DNA of 12,595 bases, from the NCBI GenBank assembly GCA_947258675.1, contig CAMYJP010000036.1, positions 1 to 12,595 on the forward strand, in the 5' to 3' direction. The first letter of the stretch is position 1. The number at the start of each line of letters is the position of its first letter. Shown here piece after piece: positions 6,526-12,595 of this stretch. The DNA comes from an uncultured Desulfobulbaceae bacterium (GTDB lineage: Bacteria; Desulfobacterota; Desulfobulbia; Desulfobulbales; BM004). The position numbers and the translations under genes were made by a program. The notes beneath the pieces are model-generated. The model was not told where the DNA came from and searched no databases. It saw nothing but the letters and a program-made list of their open reading frames with translations.

Positions 6526-6546
6526 CACCTAACAAGGCGCTGTAGC
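6526..6546 (+). other. Possible attC R''-L'' half-site, right cassette end
   Basis: CACCTAACAA followed by GGCGCTGTAGC starts 15 bp after the acetyltransferase stop. ACCTAAC fits the R'' core RYYYAAC, and the following AAGGCGCTG resembles the start of many attC sites. The expected matching L'-R' half (ending in GTTRRRY) is not found before 6732, so the site is incomplete or decayed. Confidence 0.45.
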
Positions 6547-6568
6547 TGATATAGCACACTTGCAAAGA

Positions 6569-6627
6569 CGCTCTTGAGGGCCAAGGGAAAGGAAAAAGGG
6601 AAAGGCTTAGGCGGGCATGCAAGAGCG
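6569..6627. repeat. Hairpin with purine-rich loop
   Basis: CGCTCTTG (6569-6576) and CAAGAGCG (6620-6627) form an 8-bp perfect stem. The 43-nt loop contains a 23-nt all-purine tract (6583-6605) of G-triplets and A-runs. It lies in the 222-bp space between the convergent acetyltransferase and TolC-fusion genes. No T-run follows, so terminator function is not shown. It may be the variable part of an attC-like site. Confidence 0.4.
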
Positions 6628-6732
6628 CCACGTAGCTCCTTGCATAAGTACTATTTTCTTACACCTGAACTCAGCCACAAAAAACCGTAGACTCTTGCAG
6701 AAATGATAATAGCATTCTATCGAGTAGCGCTT

Positions 6733-9072
6733 TTAATCTGCAGCTTCGATATATTGTTTTAATCGCTCAAGCCAAGTGTCCAAGCCCTGTGTACTAAGAA
6801 AAAAGTCGAACCCACCCAGACTGCGCTGCAAGTTCATAAGATCGATGAGAAAGTCAAAGACGGCATTTGTCTCTGACTCTTCGGACACGAGAGCAGCATT
6901 CTGGGCATCCAGTAAGTCAAGAATAGAAATCGTCCCCCGTGTATAAGCATCGGTAATAAGCTCGAGGTTTTTATCTGCTGCAGTGGCTGCATCATTGGAT
7001 AGTTCAATGGATGGATAGGATGCGGCAATACGATGGAGATTAAAGCGGATGCGCTGAACAATGAGCTCACGGCTTGCCTCCTTCTGCACCTGGAGCCGGT
7101 TAAGTTCTAATCTGCTGCCGGCAAGTCGCGCACTACGGGCACCGCCCTCAAACAGCGGTAATGAAACATTGATGCCGATAATCCAGTCAGTATCCCCTTC
7201 AGAAGACAGTCCAGCGGTGCGCTTTTCATCAAGTACATTTGAGACCTCACCCTGCAAGGCTATCGTCGGAGACCAGTAAGCGCGTTGACTTGACTTGACT
7301 TCCCGTTCACTTGCCGACACCAACGCCTGCAGACCGGCAAGCTCTGGAGAAGCTTTTAAAGCATCCATAATCATAAACTCTTCCATGAGTTCAAAGGCTC
7401 GCTGATTTACAATATAATCAAACAGATCCTTACGGCTGACTATCAGAGTGGGATCATCCAGCGTTGCAGGCGCAGCGATAAATGTCTCCTTAAGCGGACG
7501 GTGCAGCAGGCGGTTTAAGGTATCGCGAGACTGGTCCAGCCGTGCCTGTGCATTGAGTAATTCCTTTCGGGCAGTAGCTAATTCACTTTCCCATCGATAG
7601 GACTCGGAAGGATCGGCAACACCAATGCGCTGTCGATCGCGGGCCAGCTCGAGGTTTGTACGCGTTAGCTGCATGTTTTCCCGGCTAATAAGCACAAAAG
7701 TCTGTGCCTTAAGCACGTTGAGGTAAGCCTGTGTGGCCTCCAGAATAATATCCAGCTCCAGCTGCCGGTAGAGTGCTTGCCTGTTGTCCTGAAGGTATCG
7801 CTGTATTTCGACATTGGCACGCACTTTATCCGAATATAGCAATTGACTCAGCGTAAGTGCTGCGTCAGTCGACTGTTCTGCAACTGCACCGCTCATTACT
7901 GCCGTACTGTCATCATTCATCTGAGTGTAATCGAGCCTGGCCCCCAGCTGTGGCAGCAAACCGGCCCGGGCCTCGGCCACAGATGTCTCACTGGCCTTTA
8001 ATCCCAGTGCTGAAGCCTGCAGATCAAGATTGACCTTAACCGCCTCTAGAGCCACGATCGATAGTGACAGCAGTCGACCTTGCGGTTCTGATTCTTCATT
8101 CAATAGCACCGCCTCATTCATGATATCAAACCGGGGATAAACATCTATAGCCCTCGCCGTAGCCATATTGATGGTTAACTGCCGCTTACCTTCAAAGGTG
8201 ACCGGTTGATTTGCTGTGGATTCCCCATGTAATACAGCATGCATATTTAAGGCATTACGCCGCGCCAGCCGCTGCCAGTCCGATGCCGGCACCTCTGACA
8301 TCAAGATTCCCTGCTTGACAAGGTGAGAGCCGACCAAGCTGTAACTTGGGATACGCTTCTCGATCAAGGCAGTGATCAGCTTCTCCATCCCGGCATTATT
8401 CAGCCGCGGCATGCTAGTCACTACCACCGCGCCGGTGTCCTCCGGGAGTTTGGCCGCCAGATCCTCATCCGGAGAGGTATGCAGAACAAAGCGCAACTCT
8501 ACACCTCCGGCAGCAGCAACTTCCTGTGCCCTTTGTATCAGCTGAGGCTGTGCATCGAAGTGACTCTTGTCAATTAAGGTAACCACATTGCTGAAAGCTG
8601 CTACACTGTGAAACGTTTTGAGGTCGCGCACAAAGTCAGCCTCGCCGGTGAGATAGTTGAGGTTTTCGACTCCACTGCTGTTGCCATTTCTGGGAAGACC
8701 CAGCAGCTCAGCATCCATAACAAAGGGAGCAAATGTAGGCTTCGGCAGACTCTTACTAAGTCCGGCCAGCGAGCTGGAAATATAACCCAGGGTCAGCACC
8801 ATATCCACCTCCTGGTTGTTTTGAAGATGCTGAAACACTGACTTTATTTGGCTGACCGACCATCCCCCATTAAGTTGTTTATTCTCAGGAAAGCGAATAT
8901 CAAAATCCCCTTTGGTCAAGATAAGCAGTTCGTCCTTAAACAATTTTGGAGACCAGCCGGCTTGCTCCATAGGGCCATCGGTGATAATACCAATATTGAC
9001 AATATTTGCCGCTTGGGCACTGTATACTCCAAAAATAATCACTCCAAATAACATAATTATTATTCGATTCAT
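6733..9072 (-). CDS. ABC substrate-binding-like domain fused to TolC-family outer-membrane efflux protein
   Basis: A 779-residue two-part protein. Residues 1-21 are a signal peptide ending in AQA, so it is exported. Residues about 24-315 resemble the periplasmic ABC_sub_bind group (NIVNIGIITDGP, VDMVLTLGYISSSLA, VTLIDKS, GAVVVTSMPRL). Residues about 335-760 are a TolC/OEP domain: long helices with NLELARDRQRIGVADPSESYRWESEL (473-498), beta segments (TDWIIGINVSLPLFEGGARSARL) and the repeat signature YTRGTISILDLLDAQ (710-724). A normal TolC has about 430-490 residues; the extra length is the N-terminal domain. The start at 9072 has GGAG five bases upstream; ATG 9087 is possible, with AGGAG further off. 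The gene follows the permease gene closely and should be the outer-membrane exit of that exporter. Confidence 0.85.
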   Translation of the reverse strand: MNRIIIMLFGVIIFGVYSAQAANIVNIGIITDGPMEQAGWSPKLFKDELLILTKGDFDIRFPENKQLNGGWSVSQIKSVFQHLQNNQEVDMVLTLGYISSSLAGLSKSLPKPTFAPFVMDAELLGLPRNGNSSGVENLNYLTGEADFVRDLKTFHSVAAFSNVVTLIDKSHFDAQPQLIQRAQEVAAAGGVELRFVLHTSPDEDLAAKLPEDTGAVVVTSMPRLNNAGMEKLITALIEKRIPSYSLVGSHLVKQGILMSEVPASDWQRLARRNALNMHAVLHGESTANQPVTFEGKRQLTINMATARAIDVYPRFDIMNEAVLLNEESEPQGRLLSLSIVALEAVKVNLDLQASALGLKASETSVAEARAGLLPQLGARLDYTQMNDDSTAVMSGAVAEQSTDAALTLSQLLYSDKVRANVEIQRYLQDNRQALYRQLELDIILEATQAYLNVLKAQTFVLISRENMQLTRTNLELARDRQRIGVADPSESYRWESELATARKELLNAQARLDQSRDTLNRLLHRPLKETFIAAPATLDDPTLIVSRKDLFDYIVNQRAFELMEEFMIMDALKASPELAGLQALVSASEREVKSSQRAYWSPTIALQGEVSNVLDEKRTAGLSSEGDTDWIIGINVSLPLFEGGARSARLAGSRLELNRLQVQKEASRELIVQRIRFNLHRIAASYPSIELSNDAATAADKNLELITDAYTRGTISILDLLDAQNAALVSEESETNAVFDFLIDLMNLQRSLGGFDFFLSTQGLDTWLERLKQYIEAAD

Positions 9073-9077
9073 TTTTT

Positions 9078-9081
9078 CTCC
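9078..9081 (-). promoter_or_regulatory. Ribosome-binding site of the TolC fusion
   Basis: On the minus strand GGAG precedes the ATG at 9072 by five A residues, placing the start directly before the signal peptide MNRIIIMLFG. A second site, AGGAG at 9099-9103, could instead serve the ATG at 9087, but with an 11-nt spacing. Confidence 0.5.
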
Positions 9082-9095
9082 AATCATCAATATTA

Positions 9096-10220
9096 TTACT
9101 CCTGTGTTATGCTCACTGTCTTACGAAAGCGTATCAAGGCAGCCAGAAAAAACACACAGCCAATAAGTGCGGCAGCGAGAAACTGTGGCCAGACCACATC
9201 CATTCCTGCATCACGAAACAGAATCGCCTGCGCCAGGCTGACGAAATGAGTAGATGGTACCAGCTGCATAAAGGTCTGCAATCCCTTGGGCATGCTCTCC
9301 AACGGCGTATTGCCTCCAGACAATAACAACATCAGGACAAATACTAAAATTGTCAATAATCCAAACTGTGGCATGGAGCGTGCCAGTGTTGCCATAAAGA
9401 TACCGAGCGAGGTTACTGAGAAGAGATATATCAACGCTCCGATCAAATAAAGTGGTATCGAGCCTATGATAGGAACAGCCAGCACTCCCTTAACAATGAG
9501 GTAGAGCGACATGCTTGCAGCAATAAGTACAACCAATCCATTTGCCCAGATCTTGGCAAGCATGATCTCCAGAGGTTGCAGCGGCATTGCCAGAAGATGT
9601 TCGATAGTGCCGTGCTCACGTTCTCGTATCAAGGCTGCTCCGCTCAGCAGGATCGCCAGCAAGGTGATCCTGTTGGTAAGTTCCATAGCACTGGCAAACC
9701 ATACACCATCCAGATTGGGATTGAAACGCACCCGGCTAACGATCTCTACCGGCTGGGTAATCTCATCGCCACTATCCAAATATGCCGAAAGCTCCTGAGC
9801 GATAATCTGCTGGATGTTACCTGCACCATTACCAGCAATACTCATGGCAGTGGCATCTACATTAAGCTGAATAACCGTATGACGTCCGGCCAGGATATCA
9901 GCCTGAAAATCAGGAGGAATATCGATCACAAAGGTATATCGCCCAGTTTCCATAGCCGTATCGATCTCTCCGATGGTTATTTGTTCTGGTTTCTGGAAAT
10001 AGGGGGGAAGCAAGGCATCGCTAATACGCCTTGACAGTTGAGAGCGATCTTCATCCACAATGGCGACAGCTATGTTGTTTGCTCCGCTGGAATGGTTCTC
10101 AGCAGCCTGTATAACGGCAAAGGTAAACATATAAACGATGAGAAACAACATCACCGGATCATAACGCAGGCTGTATAACTCCTTAATGCCCAATCGGAAT
10201 ATATTACTTATAAATCTCAT
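9096..10220 (-). CDS. ABC transporter permease, YhhJ/ABC-2 type
   Basis: The 374-residue protein has the ABC-2 exporter permease layout: one membrane helix near 22-40, a large periplasmic domain (about 41-175, with VAIVDEDRSQLSRRISDAL and TFVIDIPPDFQADILAGR), then five helices (about 176-198, 225-247, 252-278, 284-302, 345-364). The cytoplasmic loop EREHGTIEHLLAMPLQPLEIMLAK (199-223) is the coupling-helix region typical of this family. It resembles E. coli YhhJ, which also sits next to RbbA. Its ATG shares one base with the TGA of the upstream ABC gene (TGATG), so the two are translationally coupled and probably form one pump. The stop lies 23 bp before the start of the TolC fusion. Substrate unknown. 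Confidence 0.88.
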   Translation of the reverse strand: MRFISNIFRLGIKELYSLRYDPVMLFLIVYMFTFAVIQAAENHSSGANNIAVAIVDEDRSQLSRRISDALLPPYFQKPEQITIGEIDTAMETGRYTFVIDIPPDFQADILAGRHTVIQLNVDATAMSIAGNGAGNIQQIIAQELSAYLDSGDEITQPVEIVSRVRFNPNLDGVWFASAMELTNRITLLAILLSGAALIREREHGTIEHLLAMPLQPLEIMLAKIWANGLVVLIAASMSLYLIVKGVLAVPIIGSIPLYLIGALIYLFSVTSLGIFMATLARSMPQFGLLTILVFVLMLLLSGGNTPLESMPKGLQTFMQLVPSTHFVSLAQAILFRDAGMDVVWPQFLAAALIGCVFFLAALIRFRKTVSITQE

Positions 10221-12595
10221 CAGCGTTCCTGTGTCTTCAATAAGCTAAGGCCCAGCAAAAGATAAATAAAAATTAATAGTGCCAATATCAGAAAATTGTT
10301 AAACAAATCGTAAAATCCGAGCGACTTGGTAAAAGTGCCCAGACTAATTTGCTGAAAATAACTGCTGGGAAAGATCCGCCCAAATATCCTGGCTCCCTCA
10401 GTAAGCGACGCAAGCGGTACAAACATCCCGGAAAAGTTCACCGCCGGCACAACGGTAATAATGGCTGTCCCAAAGAGCGCTGCGATCTGTGTTTTCATAA
10501 ATGAAGACATCAATAATCCCAGGCCGGTAGTAGCGATAACATAAAGTACTGCACCCAGTAACAAGGCAACAAAACTGCCTTTGACCGGCACCTGAAACAG
10601 AAATACAGCAAGTGCAACACAAATGGCAAAATTAAGCAGCGCAATTACCAGGTATGGAAACTGCTTCCCAAGCAGGAATTCCAGGCCGTTGACGGGTGTG
10701 GCATACAGATTTGTGATCGAACCCATCTCCTTTTCCCTTACCACACCTGCAGAAGTCATCATAGAGGGAATCCATATAAGCAGCATCATAATAGTGCCGG
10801 GAACAATGGCAAACACGCTCTTAAAATCCTGGTTGTAGCGAAAACGGGTTTCGATGGTAAGCGGAAACTCTACGCGTGCACGATCCATGACTGTCGTCCC
10901 GAGTTGTTCGAGATAGAAGTGGTGAACTCCAAGAATATATCCACGAGCAGTTTCAGCGCGAGTCGGATTGGTACCATCAAGCCATATACCCACCTGCGGG
11001 TGACGGCCGCGTTTCAAATCCTTGGCAAAATTCGGTGGGATTTCAACAGCGAAGGTCAGTTGTCCACTGCGTAAACGATTGTCAAGGTCATCGTAATTGT
11101 ACAATGAGGAATGCTGTTTAAAGTAAGGCGATCCTCTGAAGTTTTCCAGATACCCCCGGCTTGCCGGACTCTGGTCATGATCCAGAACGGCATAGGAGAG
11201 ATCTTCGACATCGAATGTAATGCCATATCCAAAAGCGATCATAAGGACGATCGGCCCAAGCAGCGCAAACGCAAGTCGAATAGTATCCCGCCTCATTTCC
11301 ATGCTCTCACGTCGCGCATAGGCCCAGGACCGGCGTATATCGAAGATCGGATTCCTCGATTTATTTTCTTCGCTGCTTACAGCTGCAATATCTGGTTCTG
11401 AGGTCTCGAAAGAACCGTCATGGTTTGCTTCAGGCTCGGCTTCCTGCAGATAAGCGATAAAAGCCTCTTCCAGGTTTGTACTGCCTTTTGCTTTCACCAG
11501 TGCATCCGGATTATCCTGGGCCAATACTTTCCCGGCATGCATAAGCGAGATACGGTCACACCGTTCTGCCTCGTTCATAAAATGAGTGGAAATGAAGATG
11601 GTCACCTTGTCTTCACGCGACAGCTGGACCAGCAATTCCCAGAAATGATCACGCGCCACGGGGTCTACTCCCGATGTAGGCTCATCCAGTATAAGCATCT
11701 CTGGCCCATGGATCAGCGCCACGGCCAGAGAAAGTCGCTGACGGAGTCCCAGTGGCAATTTTTCGGCCAGTTCATCGGCCACTTCAGTCAGCCCAAAGCG
11801 CTGGATCATCTCTTCCACCCGCACAGGAACCTGTGCCGCCGGCAGGTGGAATATATGTGCGTGCAGCCTGAGGTTCTGACGTACCGTCATTTCAGTATAT
11901 AGCGAAAACGATTGTGACATATAACCGACCCGTTTGCGGGTCTGGACATCATGAGCATCGACGGGATGTCCGAACAATAAAGCTTCACCTTCTGAGGCCG
12001 GTAATAAGCCTGTAAGCATTTTCATGGTTGTGGTCTTTCCACAACCGTTTGAGCCGAGAAAGCCGAAAATCTCTCCCTTCTCAATGCGAAAGCTCACTTG
12101 ATCAACGGCAGTAAAGTGACCAAATCGCCGGGTAAGATGACGGGCCTCAATGGCCGTCTCACCTTCCTGGGACTGACGCGGCGGGATGCTGAGCTTTCGA
12201 TGCTCCTTGATCTTTTCTTCCGGAAGCAAAGCGATGAAGGCCTTCTCCAGGGTGCCTGTGCCGGTCTGAGAACGGAGTTCGGCTGGAGTTCCGGTTGCCA
12301 GTATCTTTCCGTCATCCATTGCCACAAGCCAGTCAAATCGGTCGGCCTCATCCATATAGGCAGTGGCAACGATAACCGACATATCAGAACGCCGGTTTCT
12401 AATCCTGTCAATTAACTCCCAGAATTGACGGCGGGAGAGCGGATCAACACCGGTCGTTGGCTCATCAAGGATCAATAAATCAGGATCATGAATAAGAGCG
12501 CAGCAGAGGCCAAGTTTTTGTTTCATGCCACCGGAGAGCTTGCCTGCCGGACGGTCTATAAATCGGGACAGCCCGGTGCTGTCGAGCAGTTCCTG
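10220..12595 (-). CDS. rbbA: RbbA-like ABC exporter (ATPase-ATPase-permease), N-terminus outside the window
   Basis: The frame is open to the right edge, giving 791 visible residues and lacking about the first 120. NBD1 (visible from its end): LSGGM signature (20-24), Walker B LLILDEP (40-46). NBD2: Walker [10 protein letters not shown] (181-189), Q-loop Q228, degenerate signature LPLGLRQRL (280-288), Walker [12 protein letters not shown] (301-311), switch H338. The C-terminal part (about 420-790) is an ABC-2 permease with a periplasmic domain and six helices, including [26 protein letters not shown]. This two-ATPase-plus-permease order matches E. coli RbbA (about 911 residues). NBD1 has Ala (A79) where the switch histidine belongs ([10 protein letters not shown]), which I recall as an RbbA-family trait. 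The stop overlaps the start of the YhhJ-like gene. RbbA's reported ribosome association is not testable here. Confidence 0.88.
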   Translation of the reverse strand, partial: QELLDSTGLSRFIDRPAGKLSGGMKQKLGLCCALIHDPDLLILDEPTTGVDPLSRRQFWELIDRIRNRRSDMSVIVATAYMDEADRFDWLVAMDDGKILATGTPAELRSQTGTGTLEKAFIALLPEEKIKEHRKLSIPPRQSQEGETAIEARHLTRRFGHFTAVDQVSFRIEKGEIFGFLGSNGCGKTTTMKMLTGLLPASEGEALLFGHPVDAHDVQTRKRVGYMSQSFSLYTEMTVRQNLRLHAHIFHLPAAQVPVRVEEMIQRFGLTEVADELAEKLPLGLRQRLSLAVALIHGPEMLILDEPTSGVDPVARDHFWELLVQLSREDKVTIFISTHFMNEAERCDRISLMHAGKVLAQDNPDALVKAKGSTNLEEAFIAYLQEAEPEANHDGSFETSEPDIAAVSSEENKSRNPIFDIRRSWAYARRESMEMRRDTIRLAFALLGPIVLMIAFGYGITFDVEDLSYAVLDHDQSPASRGYLENFRGSPYFKQHSSLYNYDDLDNRLRSGQLTFAVEIPPNFAKDLKRGRHPQVGIWLDGTNPTRAETARGYILGVHHFYLEQLGTTVMDRARVEFPLTIETRFRYNQDFKSVFAIVPGTIMMLLIWIPSMMTSAGVVREKEMGSITNLYATPVNGLEFLLGKQFPYLVIALLNFAICVALAVFLFQVPVKGSFVALLLGAVLYVIATTGLGLLMSSFMKTQIAALFGTAIITVVPAVNFSGMFVPLASLTEGARIFGRIFPSSYFQQISLGTFTKSLGFYDLFNNFLILALLIFIYLLLGLSLLKTQER

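Noticed and set aside
9576..10034. A 152-codon plus-strand frame
   Set aside because: It is antisense to the YhhJ-like permease; no start site or family resemblance.
11420..11902. A 160-codon plus-strand frame
   Set aside because: It is antisense to conserved ABC ATPase motifs, which explain the lack of stop codons.

Overview
The window looks like a piece of a Gram-negative genome. It carries a TolC-family outer-membrane protein with a signal peptide, an RbbA-type inner-membrane ABC exporter, a lipobox-bearing lipoprotein and the tail of a PilZ-like protein. The cysteine-rich proteins (a DUF2703 protein, an Isf-like iron-sulfur flavoprotein and a membrane protein with two Cys clusters) fit an anaerobic or metal-exposed proteobacterium, possibly a Desulfobacterota/deltaproteobacterial lineage. 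That placement is a guess; there is no rRNA or marker gene to confirm it. The left half is clearly more AT-rich than the exporter operon on the right.

Layout. 1-201 (+): C-terminal end of a PilZ-like protein. 269-337: a strong REP/RAYT-like inverted repeat with a short direct repeat. 365-856 (+): DUF2703 cysteine-rich protein. 857-1219: non-coding. 1220-3648 (-): a compact three-gene operon (Isf-like flavoprotein, small four-helix membrane protein, metallo-beta-lactamase-fold lipoprotein). 3667-3818: intergenic, with a 12-bp palindrome. 3819-5489 (-): two genes, a Cys-rich membrane protein followed by a membrane-anchored alpha/beta hydrolase of proline-iminopeptidase type. 5490-5889: non-coding DNA packed with nested inverted repeats. 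5890-6510 (+): a GNAT acetyltransferase whose borders look like integron cassette junctions. 6536-6732: the rest of an attC-like end and a long hairpin. 6733-12595 (-): an exporter operon running in from beyond the right edge, with an RbbA-like ABC-ABC-permease protein, a YhhJ-like permease and a periplasmic-binding-domain/TolC fusion.

How they fit together. The right-hand operon encodes most of a tripartite exporter: two ATPase domains plus a permease in one chain, a second permease translationally coupled to it, and its own outer-membrane channel. The expected HlyD-type adaptor is not seen and, by analogy with yhiI-rbbA-yhhJ, may lie just outside the right edge. The most unusual items are the channel fused to an ABC substrate-binding-like domain, and the cassette-like acetyltransferase with a structured, apparently interrupted attC-like region in front of it. 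No CRISPR array, tRNA, rRNA or intact transposase was seen.
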